Origin: an uncultured bacterium
Lineage (GTDB): Bacteria > Elusimicrobiota > Elusimicrobia > Elusimicrobiales > Elusimicrobiaceae
Length of the DNA: 64,000 nucleotides
NCBI GenBank assembly: GCA_949296525.1
Contig: CASFOP010000006.1
Location: forward strand, 1-64,000
Direction of reading: 5' to 3'
The translations under genes were made by a program, and so were the position numbers. The notes beneath the pieces were generated by a model. The model did not search any database and was not told where the DNA came from. It saw only the letters and a list, made by a program, of their open reading frames with translations. Positions 26,361 to 35,015 of this stretch are shown piece by piece (the stretch's first letter is position 1; each line of letters starts with the position of its first letter).

Positions 26361-26374
26361 CCTTGGGGGAAGTC

Positions 26375-27514
26375 GTGAAACACCAGCTGATTATTAACGC
26401 CCGCGTCATAACGGCGGAAAAAATATGGCCGGATCACTGCATTGAAATCAAGGACGGCAAAATTGCCGTCGTATTCCCGTGTGAACGCCTGCAGGCGCTG
26501 GAAGAAGGCGTGGAAATTTTTGACGCCAAAGGCGCTTACGCCGCCCCGGGCCTGATAGATATGCATATTCACGGCTTTGCGGGTTTCGGGCCGGAGCTGG
26601 CTTCGGAAGAAGCCCTGCTGTATATGTCTGAAGCTTTGGCGGAAAACGGCGTAACGGCCTTCTGCCCCACGCTGTACTGCGGCCAACCGGCGGACATGCT
26701 GCGGCGCATTCAAAACACCGTGGGAGCATTTGGCAAAGAAAAGGGCGCGCATATTCTGGGCTATCATCTGGAAGGGCCTTTTATCTCCCCCAAAAAACCC
26801 GGGGTTATGAAACCGCAGGACATTTCCCTGATAGACATTCCCGCGCTGGAACGGCTGTATGACGCCGCACAGGGGCACATTACCAACATGACCGTGGCTC
26901 CGGAACTGCACGGCATTGAACTGCTGGTAAAATATTGCCAAGAACACCACATTCTGCTGCAGGCCGGCCATACCGATGCCACTTATGCGGAATTTCTGCA
27001 CGGAGCTTCTTTGGGCATTACCCATGCCACGCACGCCTTTAACGCCATGCGCGAGTTTACCCACCGCGAGCCGGGGGCGGCGGGGGCGGTGCTGATGCAC
27101 CCCGAGATTTCCGCCGAAATCATTGCCGACGGCAAACACGTACACCCGGACGTGGTGGCCTTTTTGGCTCGCGTCAAACCGCCGGAAAACCTGGTGCTGA
27201 TTACCGACGCCCTGCGCCCTACCGGCCAGCCGCAGCCGCCTTTTACCGCCAATGACGAGGACGTTATCCTTCAGGACGGCGTATGGCGGCGCACGTCGGA
27301 CCAGGTAATAGCCGGATCCAGCCTGACCATGCTGCAGGGAATCAAAAACCTGGTGTCCTTCGGACTGACGCTGCCGCAGGCCGTGGCGTGCGCTTCTGCC
27401 AATCCGGCACGCCTGCTGGGCCTGAAAAACAAAGGCTCCCTGGCCACAGGCATGGATGCGGATATTACGCTTTTTGACGCGGAGTTCCGCCCCGTACGCA
27501 CCTTCCTGGCTTAG
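26375..27514 (+). CDS. nagA: N-acetylglucosamine-6-phosphate deacetylase
   Basis: Amidohydrolase of 379 residues that removes acetate from GlcNAc-6-phosphate. The metal motif is APGLIDMHIHGF; further signatures are GYHLEGPFISPKKPGVM, LQAGHTDATY, GITHATHAFNAM and LITDALRPTG. I take GTG 26375 as the start: it gives the usual length and is preceded by GGGGGA, whereas the longer frame would overlap nagB by over 100 nt. Last gene of the GlcNAc operon, followed by a terminator. Confidence 0.93.
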   Translation: MKHQLIINARVITAEKIWPDHCIEIKDGKIAVVFPCERLQALEEGVEIFDAKGAYAAPGLIDMHIHGFAGFGPELASEEALLYMSEALAENGVTAFCPTLYCGQPADMLRRIQNTVGAFGKEKGAHILGYHLEGPFISPKKPGVMKPQDISLIDIPALERLYDAAQGHITNMTVAPELHGIELLVKYCQEHHILLQAGHTDATYAEFLHGASLGITHATHAFNAMREFTHREPGAAGAVLMHPEISAEIIADGKHVHPDVVAFLARVKPPENLVLITDALRPTGQPQPPFTANDEDVILQDGVWRRTSDQVIAGSSLTMLQGIKNLVSFGLTLPQAVACASANPARLLGLKNKGSLATGMDADITLFDAEFRPVRTFLA

Positions 27515-27532
27515 GTAAAGCCTCTTTCTTCT

Positions 27533-27561
27533 GCGCGCGGTTTTTAAACCGCGCGTTTTTT
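27533..27561 (+). terminator. Terminator of the GlcNAc operon
   Basis: A ten-base perfect stem CGCGCGGTTT/AAACCGCGCG is followed by six T. Confidence 0.9.
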
Positions 27562-27602
27562 GCCTTCTTTTTGCCCTTTATTTTTATATTTAGTAGAATA
27601 TA

Positions 27603-27668
27603 TATAATGATTTGAGGCAGGAGCATACAAGCCGCCGCGGTACCGGGCGGCTTGGTTCGTCTAAATTT
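27603..27668 (+). promoter_or_regulatory. Promoter and structured leader of the MATE gene
   Basis: TATAAT at 27603-27608 is followed by a leader of about 55 nt with a perfect 8-bp stem (AAGCCGCC 27629-27636, GGCGGCTT 27646-27653). There is no Shine-Dalgarno before ATG 27669. It does not match a riboswitch I know; the hairpin may set translation efficiency. Confidence 0.4.
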
Positions 27669-29060
27669 ATGAGCAAGAAGTTAGAACACAAGCAGGAAGG
27701 TAATCCTTTTAAAGCCCGCACAATTTCCAGTCTGTTAATCAAATTTTCCGCGCCGGCCGTGGCAGGCATGTTCGTTAGTGCGTTGTACAACATTATTTCC
27801 CGCATTTATGTCGGCCATGAATTCGGCGCGCCGGGCATAGCCAGCATTACGCTGCTGTTCCCCATGGGGTTTTTCTTCATGGCGTTCAGCGTGCTGATCG
27901 GCGTGGGTGCCAATGCGCTTTTTTCTATCCGCCTGGGAGAAAAAAAGGAAGACGAAGCCCAGCTGATTCTGGGCAATGCGTTTGTGGCACTGTTCCTCAT
28001 CAGCGGCTTATTAATGGCGGTTGGATATATATTTATGGACCCTATTCTGCTCTTTTTGGGAGCAGATGAAGTAACCCTGCCTTATGTTACGCCCTATATG
28101 CAAATGGTGTTGCCCGGATATGCTCTGTTTAACGTCGGAGCGGGCATGAACAATTTTATCCGCTCTTCCGGCCACCCCAAGACGGCCATGGCCACCCAGT
28201 TTATCGGTGCGTTTTTAAATTTAACCGTTGCCCCGATTACCATCTTTGTCTTAAACTGGGGCATGCGCGGGGCGGCCGCGGCCACGGTATGCGGGCAGGT
28301 GGTGTCGTTTACTTGGATTTTGCTGTTCTTTTTGGGGCCGCGCAGCAAATATAAACTGCACTGGCGGTATATGCGTTTAAAATGGCATATTCTGTCTGCC
28401 AGCATGCTGATCGGCGTATCCCAAATGGTGTTTCAGCTCGCTTCCAGCGCCATGAACTTTCTGCTTAACCACGCCCTTTTAAAATACGGCGGCAATGTGG
28501 CGGTATCGGCCATGGGTATAGCCATCAGCGCCAACGCCATTTTCCTGATGCCTATTTTGGGCCTGAGCCAGGGCGCGCAGCCCATTATTGGTTACAACTA
28601 CGGCGCCCGCAAATACGCCACTGCCTTCCAAACGCTTAAAATGGCCATACGCTGGGGTATCGGTTTTGGTTTCACGGGGTCCATGATTGCCCTGTGTTTT
28701 GCCCCGTATATCGTGCGTATTTTTAACGGAACCGACCAGGAACTTATTGCCATGGCGGCACGGGCAGTACGCATTTTAAATATTTTTACGGCTTTTGACG
28801 CGCTGCAAATTTTGGGCAGCAGCTTTTTCCAGGCCATCAATAAACCTTTCCGCGCGGCGGTGCTGAGCCTGTCGCGCCAGGTGCTTATTTTAATTCCGCT
28901 GGTGCTGATTATGCCCATGCTCTTTGGGCTGTACGGGGTATTTTTTGCCCCTCCGATAGCCGATGTGCTTTCTTGCACGCTGACTTATCTGATGCTGCGC
29001 GGATATTTCAGTAAATACCGCCAGAACTTTTTCTTCAGCAAAAAGTTTTCCGCCAAATAG
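27669..29060 (+). CDS. MATE family efflux transporter
   Basis: Inner-membrane exporter of 463 residues with twelve hydrophobic segments in two halves. Halves begin near SSLLIKFSAPAVAGMFVSAL and SASMLIGVSQMVFQLASSAM; the second half has LSQGAQPIIGYNYGARKY, typical of the MepA-like DinF/NorM superfamily. It would export drugs or metabolites in exchange for H+ or Na+. I start at ATG 27669; a longer TTG frame would place translation in the leader hairpin. Single gene between terminators. Substrate unknown. Confidence 0.88.
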   Translation: MSKKLEHKQEGNPFKARTISSLLIKFSAPAVAGMFVSALYNIISRIYVGHEFGAPGIASITLLFPMGFFFMAFSVLIGVGANALFSIRLGEKKEDEAQLILGNAFVALFLISGLLMAVGYIFMDPILLFLGADEVTLPYVTPYMQMVLPGYALFNVGAGMNNFIRSSGHPKTAMATQFIGAFLNLTVAPITIFVLNWGMRGAAAATVCGQVVSFTWILLFFLGPRSKYKLHWRYMRLKWHILSASMLIGVSQMVFQLASSAMNFLLNHALLKYGGNVAVSAMGIAISANAIFLMPILGLSQGAQPIIGYNYGARKYATAFQTLKMAIRWGIGFGFTGSMIALCFAPYIVRIFNGTDQELIAMAARAVRILNIFTAFDALQILGSSFFQAINKPFRAAVLSLSRQVLILIPLVLIMPMLFGLYGVFFAPPIADVLSCTLTYLMLRGYFSKYRQNFFFSKKFSAK

Positions 29061-29113
29061 GCAAAAAACTCCCCGGGGTCGCCCGGGCTTTATGGCAGAA
29101 AGTAATTAAAAAT

Positions 29114-29140
29114 ATCCCCGGTAAGGCCGGGGATGTTTTT
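29114..29140 (+). terminator. Terminator of the MATE gene
   Basis: ATCCCCGG pairs with CCGGGGAT around 5 nt and is followed by a T run. The 29141-29284 stretch beyond it shows no convincing gene. Confidence 0.8.
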
Positions 29141-29284
29141 ATAGACCACAAGATAATTATCTGTTGTTTTAAGCGCCATTGTTCTGTACAGGCCATACGG
29201 CAAGTTTTAGAAATGATTGCACAAAATTCTTGCCGCCTGAAAAATAGACGGAGCAGTAAACGCAAGACCAAGCAGTACGAGAGG

Positions 29285-30208
29285 TTAAAAATTTACTTTT
29301 TCATCCACCAGATATGCGGGGCGGCGTTTGACTTCCGTAAAAATACGGCTTAAATATTCCCCGATGACCCCCAGCGTAATCAGCTGTACGCCGCTGAAAA
29401 ACAAAATCGTTACCATCAGGGACGCATAACCGCTGACAGGGTTGCCCCAAACCAGCTTTTTATAGGCAATCCACGCCGCAAATATGAAGGCAAACAGGGC
29501 TACCGCCATACCTGCATACGTCCAGAGTTTCAGCGGCCAGGAGGTGGCGGAGGTCAGGCCGCTCAATGCAAAATTCCACAGACGCCAATAACTCCATTTC
29601 CCGCGGCCAGCCGCACGCGGACGGCGGCAATACGGCACAGCTACACTGTTAAAGCCCACCCAGGAAAACAGGCCTTTCATAAAGCGTTCCCGCTCCGGCA
29701 AGGCCGCCACCGCCTGTGCGGCGCGGCGGCTGAGCAGGCGGAAATCCCCGGCGTTATACGGCATGGGGAAATCAGCCACTTTATTATATACTTTATAAAA
29801 CGCCTGCGCGGTAAAGCGCTTAAAAAAAGAGTCCGCACTGCGATCTATGCGTTGCCCGTACACATTTTCATAACCTTCCCGGAATTTTTCCCAAAATACG
29901 GGCACCAGTTCTACCGGGTCTTGCAAGTCCGCATCCAAAATCACCACGGCCTGGCCGGCGGCGGCTTCCAGCCCCGCAGTAACGGCGGCCTCTTTGCCAA
30001 AATTACGCGACAGGGAAATTATTTTTACATACGGGCATTGCCGGGCCAGTTTTTTCAGCGTGTTCAGTGTGGCGTCATTGCTACCGTCATTGACAAAAAT
30101 ATATTCATAGGAAAAATGTCCGCGCAGCACTTCTTCCGCCCGCGCAAAAAACAAAGGCACCATTTCCTGCTCATTATACATCGGTACTACCAAAGAAAGC
30201 TGCGTCAT
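29285..30208 (-). CDS. Glycosyltransferase family 2, polyprenyl-phosphate sugar synthase type
   Basis: Protein of 307 residues. The cytosolic GT-A domain (1 to about 225) has SLVVPMYNEQEMVPLFF, FVNDGSNDAT, LDADLQDP (metal Asp pair) and SRNFGKEAAVTAGL, as in DPM1/GtrB/ArnC-type enzymes that load a sugar on polyprenyl phosphate. Two C-terminal transmembrane helices follow (about 232-255 and 268-292). ATG 30208 is chosen over the longer frame: GGAAGG lies just upstream and it starts 1 nt after the GT39 stop. It would supply lipid-linked sugar for the neighbouring GT39, in an operon headed by a pilin gene. Confidence 0.85.
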   Translation of the reverse strand: MTQLSLVVPMYNEQEMVPLFFARAEEVLRGHFSYEYIFVNDGSNDATLNTLKKLARQCPYVKIISLSRNFGKEAAVTAGLEAAAGQAVVILDADLQDPVELVPVFWEKFREGYENVYGQRIDRSADSFFKRFTAQAFYKVYNKVADFPMPYNAGDFRLLSRRAAQAVAALPERERFMKGLFSWVGFNSVAVPYCRRPRAAGRGKWSYWRLWNFALSGLTSATSWPLKLWTYAGMAVALFAFIFAAWIAYKKLVWGNPVSGYASLMVTILFFSGVQLITLGVIGEYLSRIFTEVKRRPAYLVDEKVNF

Positions 30209-30209
30209 A

Positions 30210-31745
30210 TCACCATCCTTCCAAATCCTGTAAATATTGCTCATCAGCGGGATGCCAGTCCGGCGGCGGCCGGGTGCCTTTGTCCGCCAATTTCAGGAAG
30301 CAGGACGTTTTTACCCGCAGCTCCACCGCAGCCGCACGTTCCCACTGCCGGGTTAAGCGGCTGAGTTTATGGACATTACAGTTGGGCATCCAGATAACGG
30401 CGTTTTCCCGGCGGGCTAAAGCCTTTTCACGCGCGGGTTCGTCCATCTGCCACAGCTCCGTTACCCGCGTATTCATACCAAATACCTGATTTGGATAAAA
30501 CGCATACATGGCCTCCATGGACGAAGGCGGAAATGCCTCCAGCGCCACAACAAAAAGTTCTTTTTCCGGCCACAGCTCCCGGTAAGCCTGCATGGACATG
30601 CGGGCGGGCATAATATCCCCCACGGAGCTCAACACCCAAAACATCCCCGTCGTCGTCAGATTCATGATTAAAAACAGCACAAACAGTCCCAGGGCCCATA
30701 AATGCCGGCGCACGATGGGCGCGGCCAACAGCGAACACAACAAATACATCGCCGGGACAAAAGGCATGAAGTAACGCCCGAAAAATAAATAAATTTTAAT
30801 ATACAAAAGCCCCACAATGGCCAGCGCCGTCAGGCAGGCCAGCGTCAGCAGTGCCACTTCCGTCTCATAGGCGAAACAGCCCCTCCTGCGGTATTGTTTT
30901 ATGGCCCCCTGCAACCCGGCCAGCAACAGAACCATCACAATCAAATGACCCGTATAACAGGAAAAAAAGAAAACAACCAACCCGGGCATAATCATATCTG
31001 ACGGAACCCGGTTGCCCCACCAGGCGCCGTCAAAACGCTGCAGGGAAATATTGGCCCATAAATTTGGCAGCAGCCAGGGCAAAAACAGCAGAAACACCAG
31101 CCCCGGCACACAAATAAACAGCCACAAACGGCGTTTATATTTTACGGCCAGCCCCAGCAACAGTACGGAATACACGCCGTAAAGCAATGCGCCGAAATAA
31201 TGGCTCCAACACAGCAGTAAAGACAAAATGCCGTAGGCTGCCCATTGCTCGGCAGGTACATTCCTGCCCTTTAACGCGGCGCGGGCAATATCCAAAAATA
31301 CAAATGTCAGCGGGACGGACAAAAACAGGACCAGCGCATATGCCCGTGCATGCTGGGCATAAAAAATACCATATGCCTGACAGGAAAGCATGCCCACAAA
31401 CAGCAGGCGGGCGGTTTTGCCAAAGCGTTTGGGAAAGCCGAACCAGGCCCAGGCCAAAGCCCCTAACCCCAACAGCACGCTGGGCAGCCGCAGCCAGCAT
31501 TCGGGGCCATATGGAACAAAATGGTTGTAAATATATAACAAAAAATTATGCAGCGGGGGGTGTACGTCCGGCATCAGCCAGTTTGTCCATATCCAGCCGA
31601 AAGAAAGGGCGGGGTTGGAAGTGACGGCAGTAAACAGCTCATCATACTCATAGGAGGCATTCAGCAACAAAAAACGCGCGGCAATCCCCGCCAGGATACA
31701 TGCCGCGCATAAAAACAACAAAAACTTACGGACAAAACGGCCCAT
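30210..31745 (-). CDS. GT39-type integral membrane glycosyltransferase
   Basis: Protein of 511 residues with about eleven hydrophobic segments, of the PMT/ArnT (GT-C) superfamily. The first periplasmic loop has the acidic motif YEYDELFT (about residues 33-40) and DVHPPLHNF, as in enzymes that use polyprenyl-phosphate sugars; a soluble C-terminal part follows from about residue 380. It would transfer a sugar in the periplasm to a protein or lipid. It starts 3 nt after the pilin stop and ends 1 nt before the GT2 start, so the three genes are one coupled unit. Confidence 0.8.
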   Translation of the reverse strand: MGRFVRKFLLFLCAACILAGIAARFLLLNASYEYDELFTAVTSNPALSFGWIWTNWLMPDVHPPLHNFLLYIYNHFVPYGPECWLRLPSVLLGLGALAWAWFGFPKRFGKTARLLFVGMLSCQAYGIFYAQHARAYALVLFLSVPLTFVFLDIARAALKGRNVPAEQWAAYGILSLLLCWSHYFGALLYGVYSVLLLGLAVKYKRRLWLFICVPGLVFLLFLPWLLPNLWANISLQRFDGAWWGNRVPSDMIMPGLVVFFFSCYTGHLIVMVLLLAGLQGAIKQYRRRGCFAYETEVALLTLACLTALAIVGLLYIKIYLFFGRYFMPFVPAMYLLCSLLAAPIVRRHLWALGLFVLFLIMNLTTTGMFWVLSSVGDIMPARMSMQAYRELWPEKELFVVALEAFPPSSMEAMYAFYPNQVFGMNTRVTELWQMDEPAREKALARRENAVIWMPNCNVHKLSRLTRQWERAAAVELRVKTSCFLKLADKGTRPPPDWHPADEQYLQDLEGW

Positions 31746-31748
31746 TCT

Positions 31749-32210
31749 TTAATCCAGTTCACATTTGGCGTTTATACCCGAACCAATAAAATGACAGGCA
31801 AAATAATCCATACACGCACTGCCCGTGCAATAGTTGTCCAACAGGCGGCCGCGGTTTAAATAGTATACCAGCTGTACTGTTGGATCTTCGGTAGAACGGA
31901 TATAAAACGTCGTATCAGTAGCCGTGGAAGGAGTAAACGTGCTTCCCACCACCGTAAAATCCCTCATTTCCGGATAACGGATAGCCAACTTAGACCCCCC
32001 GTTGGAAACAAACTGGGCATCGTATTTTTTATTTTCCATATAATAAATATTTTGCGCATCCACAATGGCCTTGCCCGCTATCCGCGCTTCCGTCCCCTGG
32101 GCACGCTTGACCGCGCGTTGGTACTGCGGCAGGGCAATAGACGTCAAAATCCCCAAAATCAATACCACGACCAGCATTTCAATCAACGTAAAACCGGTAT
32201 TTTTTTCCAT
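31749..32210 (-). CDS. Type IV pilin-like protein heading a glycosylation operon
   Basis: Prepilin of 153 residues: very short leader MEKNTG, then FTLIEMLVVVLILGILTS with Glu5 and a classical G-F cleavage site. The helix continues through IALPQYQRAVKRAQ. The globular part has paired Cys near the C-terminus (NYCTGSACMDYFACHF). It has an ordinary promoter and a leader with GGAGG, not the poly-T cassette. The tight spacing to GT39 and GT2 suggests the pilin, or pili in general, as their substrate; this is inference. Confidence 0.85.
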   Translation of the reverse strand: MEKNTGFTLIEMLVVVLILGILTSIALPQYQRAVKRAQGTEARIAGKAIVDAQNIYYMENKKYDAQFVSNGGSKLAIRYPEMRDFTVVGSTFTPSTATDTTFYIRSTEDPTVQLVYYLNRGRLLDNYCTGSACMDYFACHFIGSGINAKCELD

Positions 32211-32339
32211 AACGGCTTCATCCTCCGTTTACATAACTTACAGTCAGTATAACAAAAACTTAAAAATTCCCGCAAACAATAGCGGCCACAGCGGCATATC
32301 TTTGTCCATTACGCACGGGTATATAATGGGCCAAACCTT

Positions 32340-33704
32340 TTAACGCAGCTTTAAAGCCAGTTCGTTAATTTCCGTAATTTCCTGCAGGGTCAGGCCGGAA
32401 AGGTGCTGTTTTTCCTGTTTGGAAAGCGGGGCGGTAAAGGCCGTTTTAAATCCCAGCCGCTGCGCTTCTTCCAGCCGACGCTCCATCAGCGGCACTTTGG
32501 CTATTTGTCCCAAAATGCCCACCTCGGCCAAAAACACCCATTCATGGGGAATAGCCACGTCTTTGACGGAACTGATCACGGCGGCGCACACGGCCAAATC
32601 CAGCGCGGGGTCTTTGAGTTTCACCCCGCCGGCAATGCTGACGTAAATGTCTTTATTGTCCAAAGACAGCCCCACATGTTTTTCCAGCGCGGCAAACAGC
32701 ATAAGACAGCGGTTCAAATCCACTCCTGTGGTTACCCTGCGCGGATACGGATAATGCGTCGGGCTGGCCAGAGCCTGCACTTCGGTCAGCAGCGGACGCG
32801 AGCCTTCCAAAGCCAGCGTATAGGCGCGGCCTTTTAAAGCGGAGCGTGCGGACGTCTGCGCGAAATATTCACCCGCGTTTTCCACCCCTTCCAGGCCGTG
32901 GCCCGTCATTTTAAACAGACCGATTTCCGCCGTGGAGCCGAAACGGTTTTTATGCGGACGCAGCAAACGCAAGACATTGTCTTTTTCCGTGTCAAAATAC
33001 AATACGCTATCCACCATATGTTCCAAAATTTTGGGGCCGGCCAATTCGCCGTCTTTAGTGACATGCCCCAGCACAAAGGTAATAATCCCTTTGGGCTTGC
33101 ACAGACGCACCAGCTCGGCCGCACATTCGCGCACCTGGCCGACAGTACCGGCGGAGGAGGTAAACTCGGGATGATAAACGGTTTGAATGGAATCCAGCAC
33201 CAGCACATCGGGGCTGACATTTTCCACGGACTCAATGATGTTTTGAATATTGGTTTCGCAATGCAGAAAAATATTGGGGTTGTTCACGCCCAGCCGCTGG
33301 GCGCGGCCCGAAATCTGGCTGATGCTTTCCTCTCCGGAGATATACAGCACTTTTAAGTTTTTGGCCAGCGCGTCCGCCACCTGCAGCATCAGTGTGCTTT
33401 TGCCTATGCCCGGAGCCCCGGCCAGCAGGGTAATCTGCCCCTTGACCAGGCCGCCGCCCAGCAGGCGGTCAAACTCCCCGATGCCCGTGGGGATACGGGT
33501 TTCTTTTACGGCGCGGCTGTCGGAAAGTTTAATAATTTCCGAAGAAAAATCCGTAAACGAGCGGGTACGCTTTTCCTTCTTGCTTTCCTGCTGTTTTACC
33601 TCTTCCGCCAGCGTATTCCATTCCCCGCATTCGGGGCATTTGCCCGCCCATTTGGGCGACTCATAACCGCATTTTTGGCATACAAACACCGTCTTAAACT
33701 TCAT
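32340..33704 (-). CDS. radA: DNA repair protein RadA
   Basis: Cytosolic RecA-like branch-migration ATPase of 454 residues. N-terminal zinc finger with Cys9, Cys12, Cys23 and Cys26; Walker A GAPGIGKSTL; the RadA-specific HKNRFGST (KNRFG) motif; and a C-terminal Lon-protease-like domain. Helps process recombination intermediates. It is the last gene of the dnaB-alr-mlaEFD-radA run and starts 8 nt after the mlaD stop. No Shine-Dalgarno is obvious, so coupling is likely. Confidence 0.95.
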   Translation of the reverse strand: MKFKTVFVCQKCGYESPKWAGKCPECGEWNTLAEEVKQQESKKEKRTRSFTDFSSEIIKLSDSRAVKETRIPTGIGEFDRLLGGGLVKGQITLLAGAPGIGKSTLMLQVADALAKNLKVLYISGEESISQISGRAQRLGVNNPNIFLHCETNIQNIIESVENVSPDVLVLDSIQTVYHPEFTSSAGTVGQVRECAAELVRLCKPKGIITFVLGHVTKDGELAGPKILEHMVDSVLYFDTEKDNVLRLLRPHKNRFGSTAEIGLFKMTGHGLEGVENAGEYFAQTSARSALKGRAYTLALEGSRPLLTEVQALASPTHYPYPRRVTTGVDLNRCLMLFAALEKHVGLSLDNKDIYVSIAGGVKLKDPALDLAVCAAVISSVKDVAIPHEWVFLAEVGILGQIAKVPLMERRLEEAQRLGFKTAFTAPLSKQEKQHLSGLTLQEITEINELALKLR

Positions 33705-33712
33705 ACATGCCC

Positions 33713-34981
33713 CTAATTGGCCATCGTAGCCAAACCGAAGAAGGACGATATATCCTGGTCATTAAACGAAATATTGGCCTTGACGTTGAAATAGTTGGTT
33801 TCCATCACATCGCGCATCCACGCGCCGACCGAGAAATATTTGCTGACGCGGTAATCTATGCCGTAAGAAATATTCGGCTTATCAAACAAACGGTCGTTAA
33901 TAACGCGGTCCCGGCCCCAGTCCGTAAATTCCGCACCGACGGTAAAGCGCTGTAAAAACTCGTGATTGTAGAACGGTTTCAACTCCAGTGCCACGCCGCC
34001 TGCGCCGCGTATCATACCCGCCGACAGGTTGGCCCACTGGTTATACAGGCCAAAACGCAAATCCAGTTTATTGCGCTCCACATAATCCCCGTCGCCCAGC
34101 TTGTCATCTTCATTGCCGATATTGGCAATACCCGCACGGTAATAGGTGTATCCGCTGGAAGGGAAGATTTCCAGGGCCAGGTCGCTGGTGGAAATGCCGG
34201 GTTCCGTAGCGTAGAAAAAGTCATAATCCCAGTAGACGCGGAAACGGCTCATTTTACCCACAAAAGATTTGACTTCCGTCATGGTGGTTTTCAGCTCGCT
34301 GACGCTCTGCTTGACCTGCTCTTTCATTTCTTTGTCTTTAATCAGGCTGCCCAGCACGCCTTCTTCATTGGTAATGCTGTCCATGACGGCGTTTAATTTA
34401 TCGGTGATTTCCTGCAAATTTTTCATGGAATCGGTAACATACGGACGCATGGTAATAACCAGCTGGTTGACATTGGCCGACAGCTGGCGTATATCACGCA
34501 TGGCGTCGTTAAGCTGCGCGCCGAATTGCCCGCGCTGGTTAATGCTGTCCACCAGTTCTTTGACACTGGTCATGGTATCTGCAATCTGCTGGTCCATGGG
34601 TACTTCGTCCACGCCATGCACGTATTCCCCCGCGTGCAGCGGGCCCAGGCTTTCGTCGCCCTGTTCCACTTTCAGGTATTTGGTGCCGATAATGCCTGTC
34701 ATCCCGATGGAAAAGCGGCTTCCTTTGTACAGCGGTACGCTTTCATTGACCGCCGCCACGACAATGACTTTGCCGTCCTCAATTTTTATCTCTTTTACTT
34801 TCCCCACTTCCACGCCGGAAAGCTTCACCGCCGCTTTGACGGGCAGGCCGGAAACGTCGGCAAACTGCACGTTAATATCATAGGAACGCGTAATGGAAAA
34901 GCCCCCCAAAAAATACAAACTGAACCCCAGGGCCGCCAGCCCCAGCACGGTAAATAAGCCAAGTTTTGTTTCCGGTTTCAT
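33713..34981 (-). CDS. mlaD: MlaD-family MCE protein with C-terminal beta-barrel-like domain
   Basis: Protein of 422 residues, much longer than E. coli MlaD (183). One N-terminal membrane helix (6-28), a single MCE domain (about 35-115, VSGLPVKAAVKLSGVEVGKV, GTKYLKVEQG), a long helical region (about 125-245), then about 170 residues of alternating polar/aromatic strands (DLRFGLYNQWANLSAG, RFTVGAEFTDWG, YFNVKANISF) ending in an aromatic-rich strand like an outer-membrane barrel. Such a fusion could bridge both membranes alone, as reported for Veillonella MlaD. It works with MlaE and MlaF in phospholipid transport. TAGAAT 6 nt before the ATG suggests an extra internal leaderless promoter. Confidence 0.85.
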   Translation of the reverse strand: MKPETKLGLFTVLGLAALGFSLYFLGGFSITRSYDINVQFADVSGLPVKAAVKLSGVEVGKVKEIKIEDGKVIVVAAVNESVPLYKGSRFSIGMTGIIGTKYLKVEQGDESLGPLHAGEYVHGVDEVPMDQQIADTMTSVKELVDSINQRGQFGAQLNDAMRDIRQLSANVNQLVITMRPYVTDSMKNLQEITDKLNAVMDSITNEEGVLGSLIKDKEMKEQVKQSVSELKTTMTEVKSFVGKMSRFRVYWDYDFFYATEPGISTSDLALEIFPSSGYTYYRAGIANIGNEDDKLGDGDYVERNKLDLRFGLYNQWANLSAGMIRGAGGVALELKPFYNHEFLQRFTVGAEFTDWGRDRVINDRLFDKPNISYGIDYRVSKYFSVGAWMRDVMETNYFNVKANISFNDQDISSFFGLATMAN

Positions 34982-34987
34982 AATTTC

Positions 34988-34993
34988 ATTCTA
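34988..34993 (-). promoter_or_regulatory. -10 element of an internal leaderless promoter
   Basis: TAGAAT on the minus strand, 6 nt before the mlaD ATG at 34981, inside the 34-nt gap after mlaF. No clear -35. Confidence 0.4.
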
Positions 34994-35015
34994 CCTTAAA
35001 TAAAGTTAAAAAAAA

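Noticed and set aside
29141-29284. A possible transposase or gene remnant
   Set aside because: Short frames there have no recognisable motif, and no inverted repeats or target duplications are visible.
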